Assembly: GCF_042432805.1 (NCBI RefSeq)
Contig: NZ_JBHLWO010000002.1
Location: 62,001-126,000, forward strand
Source of the DNA: Olivibacter oleidegradans
GTDB lineage: Bacteria > Bacteroidota > Bacteroidia > Sphingobacteriales > Sphingobacteriaceae
Length of the DNA stretch: 64,000 nucleotides
Direction: 5' to 3'
Positions 43,451-51,623 of this stretch are shown here, piece after piece (within the stretch, counting starts at the first letter, position 1; every line of letters begins with the position of its first letter). Position numbers and translations under genes: made by a program. The notes under the pieces were generated by a model. That model made no database searches. It had not been told where the DNA came from and was given only the letters and a program-made list of their open reading frames with translations.

Positions 43451-45238
43451 TTAAATGTTTATAAAATTATCAATCCCCATAATCAGCATATTATGAAGTC
43501 CTTCATTGAAAAGATTCATTTCTTTATCACTTACCGGATATTTGCCTAAAAGAAGTGATTGGACATATAAAATATGAACAATCGAATTAACTACATACGA
43601 ATCTTTAATCGGAAACACAGCCTGAATCAAGCTATTGTCGGCATTGAAACATAATTGTGGTTTTGTTTCATTCGTCCGTGTAAATGCTCCTAATGTGGCT
43701 GCCAGGGGATTGTTTGCAGATGCTTTGATATGGCTGCTTTTTCCTGTATGGTTCACATTCGAGGCGATGTAGATTGCCGGAATATCGGTTGGTTGAAAAC
43801 GTTTAACGGTGACTTCACAATTTAGAGTCTCTAGAATTTTCCGCGCTTTTTCGGTGAAGTTCATATAGGCGTTTGCTGACACCTCGTCCAAATCCCGGAA
43901 ACTCTTCAACAAATGAACAGGAGAGATCTCTTCAATGGACAAAGCGCTGTCCAATCGTTGCATTTTTTTTAATAATTCTTCTTCAAATGTATAAGCCGCG
44001 TTGAGGACCATCAATCCCTGCGGCTCGGCAATTCGTCTTAATTGCTTAAAATCGTCAATATTGGCCGTGTAGTAAATGTTTTTCTGGTAGGTTCTAATGC
44101 TTTTAAAACTTCTTATCCCTTTGCTGGTTTCAAAAGGTAAATCATCCATGAATGCTTTCAGTAAATCGACGTCTTCTGCCGCAATCGCTTTTAAGTGAAG
44201 GTAATGCGTGCTGATCAGCTTATGATAGATAGCAGGATCAACCACCCCGATCGTTTTTAGATAGGATTTAATACCTTCTGCAATTTCCTTCTGTGTCGCC
44301 TTCAGTTCGCCGTTCACCATAAGAGACTCTCGTGATGCAGTGGCACTTAATCCATCGGTATTAATAATACAGCGGATGAAGAATGCCCATTTCGGAAGCA
44401 GTCTACAGTCATCCTCGCTCAAAAACATACGTTTTAGGTATAATTTGTGTTGCTGCTTACCGCTGAATTGTGTTTTGTATGGCAGCACGTAAGCGACGGC
44501 CTTTAATTTTCCACTTGGAGCATCTATGCGAAAGGCATCGATAAAATTAGTATGAAAAGTGCTTTTACCCAACTCAAGTAGCTCGTCTTTCGTGTAATCA
44601 TCGTTTAACCACTTTCCTGTATGCTCATTAATTAAAATAGCCTCATGGCCATTCCTAAGTGTAATCGGTATGGGGAGTAGATCTCCATAAAAACGAAGAT
44701 TCTTTTCAAAGGCCGAAGTTGTAAATAGATGTGCCCATTCTTTTTTTGCCTGTAGAATGATACGCGTACCAATCGGTCGTTCTTCTGTAATCCTTTCCAA
44801 TTGATAGGTTCCATCGGCTTTGCCTGTCCATCGAAGCACTTTGTCTGCCAACGCTGACCGCGTCTCTAATATAATTTCGTTGCTGACAACAAAGCAGGAC
44901 AACAGACCTATACCGAATTTACCGATAAAATCATTCGCTTCAAATGCTTCTCGCTTGGAGCTTTCACCGATAACTGCAATGAATTTATGGATTTCATCCT
45001 CTTTCAGACCAATGCCATTATCTTCAAATATTGCTTCATTGCGCTTTTCGTTCAGGTGAACCTGTATACTGCCAATATGTTGTTCGTCCAAAGTTTTGAT
45101 CGCCGTAATGGCGTCTACACCATTCTGTAAAAGTTCGCGAACAAAGGTATTGGGGTTGCTATATAGGTGTTCAGACAATAGGGAAATCATTCCCTTTAAA
45201 TTCACTTGGAATAAATATGATTGTTGTTTATCCTTCAT
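43451..45238 (-). CDS. Divergent HSP90-family (GHKL) ATPase
   Basis: A 595-residue protein with the HSP90 order of domains: an N-terminal ATPase (about 1-220), a middle domain and a C-terminal dimerisation domain. The ATP-binding motifs are present but not HtpG-like: RELLQNGVDA (Glu35, Asn39, Asp42; HtpG has RELISNASDA), DNGIG (73-77) and IGKFGIGLLS (105-114; HtpG IGQFGVGFYS). It would be a folding ATPase. It lies six bases after the Sel1 gene and ten or fewer before the helical-repeat gene. It is unlikely to be the main HtpG because of its divergence and context. Its clients are unknown. Confidence 0.85.
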   Translation of the reverse strand: MKDKQQSYLFQVNLKGMISLLSEHLYSNPNTFVRELLQNGVDAITAIKTLDEQHIGSIQVHLNEKRNEAIFEDNGIGLKEDEIHKFIAVIGESSKREAFEANDFIGKFGIGLLSCFVVSNEIILETRSALADKVLRWTGKADGTYQLERITEERPIGTRIILQAKKEWAHLFTTSAFEKNLRFYGDLLPIPITLRNGHEAILINEHTGKWLNDDYTKDELLELGKSTFHTNFIDAFRIDAPSGKLKAVAYVLPYKTQFSGKQQHKLYLKRMFLSEDDCRLLPKWAFFIRCIINTDGLSATASRESLMVNGELKATQKEIAEGIKSYLKTIGVVDPAIYHKLISTHYLHLKAIAAEDVDLLKAFMDDLPFETSKGIRSFKSIRTYQKNIYYTANIDDFKQLRRIAEPQGLMVLNAAYTFEEELLKKMQRLDSALSIEEISPVHLLKSFRDLDEVSANAYMNFTEKARKILETLNCEVTVKRFQPTDIPAIYIASNVNHTGKSSHIKASANNPLAATLGAFTRTNETKPQLCFNADNSLIQAVFPIKDSYVVNSIVHILYVQSLLLGKYPVSDKEMNLFNEGLHNMLIMGIDNFINI

Positions 45239-45244
45239 TTGACA

Positions 45245-47725
45245 TCATCTTCTATTACCACCCACAATTTTGATGGCGCGTTCATGTCCCTTTTCTGCTG
45301 CTTGCTCAAACCAATACATCGCATTATCTTCATTTTCTTCTAGGCCGTCACCCATCAAGTAGCAATTGCCTAATTCATATTGTGCAGCAGCATACTGCTG
45401 CTCTGCTGCTTTTTGTAACCATTCAATACCTTCTTCCTTATTCATGGCTACACCTTTCCCTTTCAGCAAAAGCTTTCCTAATAGATATTGAGAAGGAACA
45501 TTACCCTGTTGTGCCGCATTAAAAAACCATTTGTATGCTTCTTCCGGTTGTTCACTTACTCCATTACCATTTAAGTAACAATTTCCCAATCGGTACATGG
45601 CACCAATGACGTTCTTGTTCGCTGCCATCTCGTAATACTTGAAAGCTTCGCTCATACTATAATCGATGCCTATACCGTACTCATAACAAACGCCTAATCC
45701 TTCTGCTATTACATCCTGTTCGGAAGCTTTTTCATAGAATGCAAAAGCTCTATCCGCTTCATTTAGATTATCATAATCCCATAAATAATAATCTCCGAGT
45801 TCTACATAGGCATATGGATAACCCGCATCTGCCGCTTTGTTAAGCCACATAATTGCTTGTTCAGAATTGATAGGAACCTGTTCGCCCAAGCTGCCATGCA
45901 TATAATATACCCCCACTTTATATTGCGCGAAAGCGTAGCCTTGTTCGGCAGCTTTTATCATAAGGTTTAAGACCTTCTCAGCATCGAAATTTACACCATA
46001 TTCATATTCGTAACAAAGCGCTAATTCTACCAACCCACGGGGATAACCGGCATCGGCTGCCTGTTGATAATAATACAGTGCTTGATCGGGGTTTTCTTCT
46101 ACGCCGAGACCATAACGATAGCAGCGACCGGTTTCATAAATGCAATTGACTTCCTGAAGCTCAGCCCCCTTTTGAAACCAATAGAAGGCTTGTTCGGGAG
46201 CTTTTTCTCCATCATTATAGCCATTTTGTAGATATTGGCCGTAACAGTACATCGCGTAAGCACTATTCCCTTCGGCTGCTTTGCCAAATAGTTCAAAAGC
46301 TTTTTTATAATCTTGAGCTAAGGTACCATCTTCATACATGAACGCCAATTCTGTTATTGAAAAGGGGATGTTTTGCTCGACTCCCTTTTCAAAGTAAGCC
46401 TTTGCTTTTTCTATATTTATTTCTCCGGCTATACCATAACGATACATGCGTCCCGCGTTACTATAACCGTATGGATGGTCTTTTTCGACGGCCTTTTCAT
46501 ACATATCTAAAGCTGTTATAGCGTCTTTTTCACCGTCCGGGCCGGCACCGATTTCATAAAGATAGCCTAATCGTACGTAAGCATAAGGAGCATCTTTTTC
46601 TTTAGCGGCTTTTTGAAAAAGCTCAAAGGCCATTTTTTCATCCCGCTCAATTATTCGACCTTCTGTATAAATCTCTGCTTTCTCAATAAGTGCATCTAGC
46701 GACCCTCCTTCTATGGCTTCTTCTAGCAGACGAAAGCCAATAGCCTTCTCTTCCCAACCTTCAACATAAAGCCTGATAAGAGCTAAACGGTAAGCAGCGT
46801 AAGCATTGTTGTACAAATATCCAAGAGAAAACCAACGAACGGTTTCAGTATAGGCTTCTTGGGTATAAACTTCCGGAAAGGTGTTGACGCCAAGATAATT
46901 CATCGCTTCTATAGAACCTAGGCTGGCTGCTTCTTTCCAGAGCTTCATGGATGCTTCTTTATGCGTATTGTCTAGCATGTGTTTTATAAAGGCGACTCTA
47001 GTTAATGAAAACGCAGAATAATCGCTCTTATATGATTGTTCAAAAACCGATAGCGCTTCTTCCGGCTTCCCAATCGCCTCTAAGTAACTACCTTCTAAAA
47101 TCAATGCATTCTTTTTTATCTTTTTGTCACTGCTGCTTTTTAATTGCTCAATAACAGCAGGCAGAAATTCAAACTGCTTCTCGTTCAGTTGGATATAGGC
47201 TTGATAAAGTACACTCCAGTCACCACTATCTTCACGGAAGAGCTGACTGGCTCTTTCTTTGTCTTTTTCTGTATTGATTCCATAGTAATAAAAATAAGCT
47301 GCAACCGCTTTGGCCACGGGAACATTTGTTTCAATAGCTAAGTTGAGATAATAATGGAATTTAGCATTGTTACGATACATACGACGGGTCTCATTGTATT
47401 GGAAAGCAATTTGCGCATAAACCTCTGTATGATGGATAGCGAGTGCACTTAAAATCGCCAATATCTTATCCCAATAAAATGCGTAGTCCATCTCGTCTAA
47501 CTCATATGAGGCTTTAAAGTCCAAACCTTCTGAAAAGAGCTCTTCATATAAGTCAACGACTTCCTGTTTTTGTTGGGGTAAATTATGGACAGCTATTTCC
47601 AAGGTGGCCAGTCCTTCAAACCAGGTTTTTTGATGGTGTAGTGACGAACGATCATAAACTTTTGGATTGAGCGAGTTTTGGCTGATGTTATTTAGAATAG
47701 TTGAATATTGCTGTTCTAATGTCAT
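45245..47725 (-). CDS. Large Sel1/TPR-repeat protein, first gene of the HSP90 operon
   Basis: An 826-residue soluble protein without signal peptide. From about residue 270 to the end it is an array of roughly 36-residue Sel1-like repeats (pattern A-x-x-Y-x-L-G-x-x-Y-x-x-G … A-x-x-W-F-x-x-A-A-E-x-G), about 15 copies. The first 270 residues are helical without obvious Sel1 units. Such superhelices bind other proteins. Its place in one operon with an HSP90-like ATPase suggests a client-binding scaffold or co-chaperone. The stretch upstream carries a minus-strand terminator-like hairpin. Confidence 0.85.
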   Translation of the reverse strand: MTLEQQYSTILNNISQNSLNPKVYDRSSLHHQKTWFEGLATLEIAVHNLPQQKQEVVDLYEELFSEGLDFKASYELDEMDYAFYWDKILAILSALAIHHTEVYAQIAFQYNETRRMYRNNAKFHYYLNLAIETNVPVAKAVAAYFYYYGINTEKDKERASQLFREDSGDWSVLYQAYIQLNEKQFEFLPAVIEQLKSSSDKKIKKNALILEGSYLEAIGKPEEALSVFEQSYKSDYSAFSLTRVAFIKHMLDNTHKEASMKLWKEAASLGSIEAMNYLGVNTFPEVYTQEAYTETVRWFSLGYLYNNAYAAYRLALIRLYVEGWEEKAIGFRLLEEAIEGGSLDALIEKAEIYTEGRIIERDEKMAFELFQKAAKEKDAPYAYVRLGYLYEIGAGPDGEKDAITALDMYEKAVEKDHPYGYSNAGRMYRYGIAGEINIEKAKAYFEKGVEQNIPFSITELAFMYEDGTLAQDYKKAFELFGKAAEGNSAYAMYCYGQYLQNGYNDGEKAPEQAFYWFQKGAELQEVNCIYETGRCYRYGLGVEENPDQALYYYQQAADAGYPRGLVELALCYEYEYGVNFDAEKVLNLMIKAAEQGYAFAQYKVGVYYMHGSLGEQVPINSEQAIMWLNKAADAGYPYAYVELGDYYLWDYDNLNEADRAFAFYEKASEQDVIAEGLGVCYEYGIGIDYSMSEAFKYYEMAANKNVIGAMYRLGNCYLNGNGVSEQPEEAYKWFFNAAQQGNVPSQYLLGKLLLKGKGVAMNKEEGIEWLQKAAEQQYAAAQYELGNCYLMGDGLEENEDNAMYWFEQAAEKGHERAIKIVGGNRR

Positions 47726-48099
47726 ATTATGAATGAAATTAATTTAAATAGGTGTTGCGAATATGCTAATAATTAGCGTAAGGAAACTGGATTTATTGTT
47801 TATTTTGACTTAAAAAAAGCAAAAATCCCTGATTTCAGGGGTGCTATTAATTTGGGTCGTTATTACTTATCATTAGTGTCAAAACACGGGTGTCCAGTAT
47901 CAAAACAATTGTCTAAGTAGCAACGTAATACTTCAAATCTATAACTTAAAACTTAATGCTAATAAATAGCCTAGATCTTGCTTGCAGAAACAGGGGCCCA
48001 TTGACGCCGGTTGTTGATAACAAACAGTAGATTAAATTTTTTTAATTTAGAGGGTGATATATTGATTTTTTTATACACATCCCAATAAAAACGAAGAAT
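47726..48099. other. Divergent control region between the HSP90 operon and the sigma/ClpP genes
   Basis: No protein gene. On the minus strand a TAgaTTTG box (47941-47934) could start the Sel1 operon with a leader of about 200 bases, in which a terminator-like hairpin lies. The plus-strand half is AT-rich (an AAATTTTTTTAATTT run near 48034-48048) and would hold the sigma gene promoter; I cannot assign its boxes. Between them GTGTCAAAACAC and GTATCAAAACA (47877-47906) are an imperfect repeat. Confidence 0.5.
47806..47841 (-). terminator. Terminator-like hairpin in the leader of the Sel1-HSP90 operon
   Basis: On the minus strand CCCTGAAATCAGGG (47840-47827) is followed by ATTTTTGCTTTTTTT, a good intrinsic terminator, yet it lies about 100 bases upstream of the first gene and no minus-strand gene ends before it. 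It could be an attenuator of the operon or the end of a short RNA that starts near 47930. Confidence 0.5.
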
Positions 48100-48645
48100 A
48101 TGGAAATATCAGAGGCGTGTGAAGAGCACGTAATTTTTTCAAAGGATTTGTTTACAACATTCTACCGTGAGACTTTTCCCTCGGTTGCTAAGTACATCAG
48201 TAAAAAAGGTGGAACATTGGAGCAGGCAAAAGATATATTTCAGGATGCGCTCGTAATATACTATGAGCAAATCGTATGTAATAGACACCTTATCAAAACT
48301 ACCGCTCCAGCCTATATTTTCGGTGTTGTTAAACATCTTTGGAACCATCAATATAAGCTTGGACTTAACCATGAACCACTATCGGCTGATGTAGAAATGA
48401 TGGATGAAGATACAAATAGACAAATGTCTGATGAACGTTTGCTGGCCTTGCTGACAAAAGTCGGAAACCGTTGTCTAAATTTGCTAAAAACTTTCTACTA
48501 TGATAAAATCTCCATGGGAAAATTAGCCAAACAATTTGGCTTTAGCAGCGAACGTTCGGCAACTGTCCAGAAATTCAAATGTCTGGAAAAAGTTAGAGCT
48601 TTCATTAAAGAAAAATCGCTACACTATGAAGACTTCCTTGAATAA
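48100..48645 (+). CDS. ECF-like RNA polymerase sigma factor
   Basis: A 181-residue protein with region 2 (about 15-80; LEQAKDIFQDALVIYYEQI, the DIFQDALV pattern of sigma-70 region 2) and region 4 (about 115-165; LNLLKTFYYDKISMGKLAKQFGFSSERSATVQKFKCL, an HTH). It is diverged from FecI types. The next gene overlaps its end by 20 bases and encodes a short protein that could regulate it. A ClpP paralogue follows. The sigma factor probably drives these genes and perhaps the divergent HSP90 operon. Confidence 0.82.
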   Translation: MEISEACEEHVIFSKDLFTTFYRETFPSVAKYISKKGGTLEQAKDIFQDALVIYYEQIVCNRHLIKTTAPAYIFGVVKHLWNHQYKLGLNHEPLSADVEMMDEDTNRQMSDERLLALLTKVGNRCLNLLKTFYYDKISMGKLAKQFGFSSERSATVQKFKCLEKVRAFIKEKSLHYEDFLE

Positions 48646-48892
48646 TGTGTATTTACTCGATGCTTATTCACATAATGAGCTGGATACAGAAGCACGGTTG
48701 CTATTGGACGCGCGACTAATAATAGATTCAGCGCTAAAAGATGATTTCTTTTGGCAAGAGAAAACGTATAAGCTTATAAAAAAATATGGGCAACAGGAAT
48801 TGCGTAAACAACTAAAAACGGTAGAGCACGATTTTTTTCATAATCCTAAACATAAAACCTTAATTCAGCGGATTAAACGCTATTTCCAATAG
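48626..48892 (+). CDS. Small charged helical protein overlapping the sigma gene
   Basis: An 88-residue protein starting at the ATG at 48626, 20 bases inside the sigma gene, so translation is coupled. It is helical, rich in Lys, Leu and Asp, with no membrane segment (KTSLNNVYLLDAYSHNELDTEARLLLD; ends KRIKRYFQ-like). It is short for a classical anti-sigma. By position it may be a cytoplasmic anti-sigma or a helper of the sigma factor. No family is recognised. Confidence 0.6.
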   Translation: MKTSLNNVYLLDAYSHNELDTEARLLLDARLIIDSALKDDFFWQEKTYKLIKKYGQQELRKQLKTVEHDFFHNPKHKTLIQRIKRYFQ

Positions 48893-49001
48893 GTTGATAG
48901 GGGTTGGCCGGATTGAAAAACAGGAGAGAAAGAATTAGCCCATATGGAGGACGTTCTGCCGATTGCTAATTACACAACTAAAGACTAATAACAGATAAAA
49001 T

Positions 49002-49679
49002 ATGGATTTTAGAAAATTTGCTGTATCCCACTATGGGATGAGTGGGAATACCTTTGACCAATATGAAAGGTGGTTTAACCGGAATGTCTATGCTTCCATG
49101 ACACCGTATATAACGGAGGAACGGCAGCTGAATGTAGCACAGATGGATGTATTTTCCAGGTTAATGATTGACCGTATTATCTTTTTAGGTGAAGCCGTAG
49201 ATGATCGAGTGGCTAACATTATTCAGGCCCAATTGCTTTTTCTGCAATCAACCGACCCTCATAAAGATATTCAGCTGTATATCAACTGCCCGGGAGGTTC
49301 TGTCTATGCGGGGCTAGGGATTTACGATACCATGCAGTATATAACTCCGGATGTCGCTACAATCTGTACAGGTATAGCCCTTTCGTTTGGCGCTGTTCTT
49401 TTATGTGCCGGAACCGATAAAAAGAGGGCGGCGTTGAAGCATGCTCGGGTAATGATTCACCAACCTTCGGGAGGTATGCAAGGAACGGCAGCTGATTTGG
49501 AAATTAATGCACGCGAAATACTCAAACTTCAAAAAGAGCTTTATCAAATTATTGCCGACCATAGTGGCCAGTCTTATGAATGGGTACATACCTCTTCAAA
49601 TCGCGACTATTGGATGACGGCGGAAGAGGCCAAAGGATATGGAATGATTGATGAAGTGTTAGGAAAGGTGATGTCTTGA
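49002..49679 (+). CDS. ClpP-family serine protease, paralogue linked to the sigma factor
   Basis: A 225-residue Clp proteolytic subunit. The catalytic triad is intact: Ser128, His153 (VMIHQPSGG) and Asp202 (NRDYWM). The Ser motif reads GIALSFGAVLL instead of the usual GMAASMGA, a change around the nucleophile that could alter peptide binding. The N-terminus (MDFRKFAVSHYGMSGNTF) resembles the Bacteroidota ClpP leader. There is no clpX or tig nearby, as the housekeeping clpP usually has, so this is a second ClpP. It probably degrades substrates with an unfoldase encoded elsewhere, under the control of the sigma factor upstream. Confidence 0.88.
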   Translation: MDFRKFAVSHYGMSGNTFDQYERWFNRNVYASMTPYITEERQLNVAQMDVFSRLMIDRIIFLGEAVDDRVANIIQAQLLFLQSTDPHKDIQLYINCPGGSVYAGLGIYDTMQYITPDVATICTGIALSFGAVLLCAGTDKKRAALKHARVMIHQPSGGMQGTAADLEINAREILKLQKELYQIIADHSGQSYEWVHTSSNRDYWMTAEEAKGYGMIDEVLGKVMS

Positions 49680-49736
49680 TACAGAAGCTAATGTTTATGA
49701 GCAAGCTTGCCTGGCCATCGGAAGGAGTACGCAAAT

Positions 49737-49769
49737 AAAAAATCCTGCTAGCGGTTAACCTAGCAGGAT
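49737..49769 (-). terminator. Intrinsic terminator of the glycine-zipper gene
   Basis: A perfect ten-base stem, ATCCTGCTAG (49742-49751) with CTAGCAGGAT (49760-49769), followed on the minus strand by TTTTT. It may also stop plus-strand transcription from clpP. Confidence 0.75.
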
Positions 49770-49801
49770 CTCAGTTTAATATATATGGTTTAATATATAT
49801 T

Positions 49802-50290
49802 CTATTGAACTCGACCGCTTTGACGGTCTTTCTTTCGACCTATGGCATAACCACCGGCCCCGCCGATAGCAGCGCCAATTGCCGCGCCTCGTAGGCGTTT
49901 ATCCTTATCTATTAGCGCTCCCATAACGGCTCCTGCTCCTGCGCCAATTGCAGTCCCTTTGGCGGCGTCACTCCACCCTTTCTTTTGGGTACTGGCTGCC
50001 ACAGGAGCCGTATTTGATTCACTAGCTTCGTAATACTGGCTCCCCTGTTCCGGCTCGCTATAACTTGTATTCCTCGCTGCCTGGGTCTCCATCTCTTGTG
50101 CTTGCAATTTCTCTTGCTCTAGTTGTTCTTTTTCAGCGATTTCTGCTCTTCGAAAGCTGTCCAATGCCAAACTGTCTTTCACTTGTTTAAGAGCCGCCGC
50201 TTTCGCTAAGGCTTCTTCCTTCGCACTATTATTGTTACATGCTGTAAAGCCGATACTGGCCATTAAGCATAAAGCGATGATCTTATTCAT
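49802..50290 (-). CDS. Glycine-zipper lipoprotein with coiled coil
   Basis: A 162-residue lipoprotein (FTAC lipobox near residue 18). A charged coiled coil rich in Ala, Glu and Lys follows (about 25-75), then a linker and a glycine-zipper domain (GTAIGAGAGAVMGALI … GAAIGAAIGGAGGYAIG, about 112-152), a YMGG/2TM-type membrane insertion motif. These proteins sit in the outer membrane and often respond to envelope stress. A terminator follows. Confidence 0.75.
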   Translation of the reverse strand: MNKIIALCLMASIGFTACNNNSAKEEALAKAAALKQVKDSLALDSFRRAEIAEKEQLEQEKLQAQEMETQAARNTSYSEPEQGSQYYEASESNTAPVAASTQKKGWSDAAKGTAIGAGAGAVMGALIDKDKRLRGAAIGAAIGGAGGYAIGRKKDRQSGRVQ

Positions 50291-50487
50291 AATACTTTAT
50301 TTGTTCAGTGTTTCTTATAACATGAATAGCATAGAAAAAATTATGCCAAAACTTTATGTAAGCATAATAATTTACGCTAAATAACATTAAATCAATAGTA
50401 TATCTTATAAGGATAATGAAGGTGTTTATACGGTTTGTATAGTTTAACAAGCAAATCTTGAGGTACTTGTTTTCCAATTTAATTTTA

Positions 50488-50495
50488 TACCTTTA
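50488..50495 (+). promoter_or_regulatory. -7-like promoter element before the 94-residue gene
   Basis: TAccTTTA, one mismatch to the consensus, with TTG (50467-50469) 18 bases upstream. The predicted start lies just over 20 bases before the TTG start codon at 50519. Confidence 0.35.
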
Positions 50496-50518
50496 CCCCT
50501 CACTAAACCCGAATTGTT

Positions 50519-50803
50519 TTGACACTGGAAGCTTTTAAAGATACATTGATTTTGGATTATCCACCAAAAGAGCTTTCTGTTCACCTTCAAGCATTATGGT
50601 ACGATGCAAAAGGAGAATGGAACTTAGCTCATGGTTTAATTGACCATCTGAATGACGCCAACTCCGCCCACGTACATGCTTATCTCCATCGAAAAGAGGG
50701 AGACTTATGGAACGCTGCGTATTGGTACAATCGTGCGAAACAAGTAATGCCCCAAAAAAGCTTAGATGAGGAATGGGAAGATCTTTTTTATCGATTGAAC
50801 TAA
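50519..50803 (+). CDS. Small helical protein of unknown function, TTG start
   Basis: A 94-residue protein (LEAFKDTLILDYPPKELSV at the start; HAYLHRKEGDLWNAAYWYNRA in the middle) that looks like a short TPR-type helical pair. It has no in-frame ATG before residue 80, so TTG at 50519 is the best start. It has no signal peptide. Its stop is nine bases from the convergent methyltransferase stop. Function unknown. Confidence 0.6.
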   Translation: MTLEAFKDTLILDYPPKELSVHLQALWYDAKGEWNLAHGLIDHLNDANSAHVHAYLHRKEGDLWNAAYWYNRAKQVMPQKSLDEEWEDLFYRLN

Positions 50804-50812
50804 CAGTTGACC

Positions 50813-51535
50813 CTACTTAATTGCACCATAGGCGGCAAAGCATAAGTTTTTGTGAAGAACCTCAACATGGCGAAATCCCACTTTTTTCAAGAGATCAAGT
50901 TGAAAATTGAGAGAACGGGGGCTGTCTTCTTTTTCAATATAGTCGAGTACGTTATCCCTATAGTTTTCACCGCCCATATTAACCAAGTAATTACCAAAAC
51001 GTTCATTGTATACAAGTTGTTGAATGGCGGTTGTTTCCTGAACAACAAGATCCGAAATCCACAAGCTACCACCTGGTTTCAATAGTTGATATAACTTTGT
51101 AAATACCTTTTCCCAATCTTTATCGTCACGTAAATGATGGAGTACAGCGGCAGCTATTATTGTACAATAATGGTTCTCTTCTAGTGCAACAGTGCGGACA
51201 TCACCCTGAACGAGCGTTGTATTTCCTGTGTTAATTGCTGTAACACGCGCATATGCTCGGTCTAGCATCGGACGACTTAAATCCAACAAAGTGCAATCGA
51301 GAGGCGTCTTTTTAGATAAAAGCTTTAAGGTGTAGTTTCCGGCACCACAACCAATATCTAAAACTGTTTTTAAATTGGGAGAATGGGCGATTATGCTATC
51401 AACAATAAGCTCCATGCTAAAGGTAGCGTCAATGGTAGTGGCTTGACCAGTCTCTAAATTGGAAAAGCGTTCAACGTCTTGGTCGAAACGTGCTTTGATT
51501 TCTTGTACCGTGGATTTGCCTGAGAAGTTATTCAT
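50813..51535 (-). CDS. Class I SAM-dependent methyltransferase
   Basis: A 240-residue cytoplasmic methyltransferase. Motif I is VLDIGCGAGNYTLKLL (about 78-93), the acid of motif II is LLDLSRP, and later LVQGDVRTV and LKPGGSLWISDLV complete the SAM-binding fold. The substrate is unknown. It diverges from a LysR regulator 88 bases away, which suggests control by it. Confidence 0.85.
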   Translation of the reverse strand: MNNFSGKSTVQEIKARFDQDVERFSNLETGQATTIDATFSMELIVDSIIAHSPNLKTVLDIGCGAGNYTLKLLSKKTPLDCTLLDLSRPMLDRAYARVTAINTGNTTLVQGDVRTVALEENHYCTIIAAAVLHHLRDDKDWEKVFTKLYQLLKPGGSLWISDLVVQETTAIQQLVYNERFGNYLVNMGGENYRDNVLDYIEKEDSPRSLNFQLDLLKKVGFRHVEVLHKNLCFAAYGAIK

Positions 51536-51607
51536 ATAATGTTGTTTAGTAAGGCAAATCTATCAATCTGTTTTATGCTTTAAAAATACTATTTTTTATA
51601 ATTATTG

Positions 51608-51622
51608 ATACCTTTGAGGTAT
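51608..51622 (+). promoter_or_regulatory. LysR-type palindrome overlapping its own -7 box
   Basis: ATACCT-TTG-AGGTAT, a T-N11-A palindrome as bound by LysR proteins, contains a perfect -7 box TAccTTTG (51609-51616) and ends one base before the ATG at 51624. The arrangement suggests tight autorepression and a nearly leaderless mRNA. Confidence 0.5.
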
Positions 51623-51623
51623 T

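Noticed and set aside
43451..45238. Housekeeping htpG
   Set aside because: The ATP-site motifs differ from HtpG at several hallmark positions and the operon context is not that of htpG.
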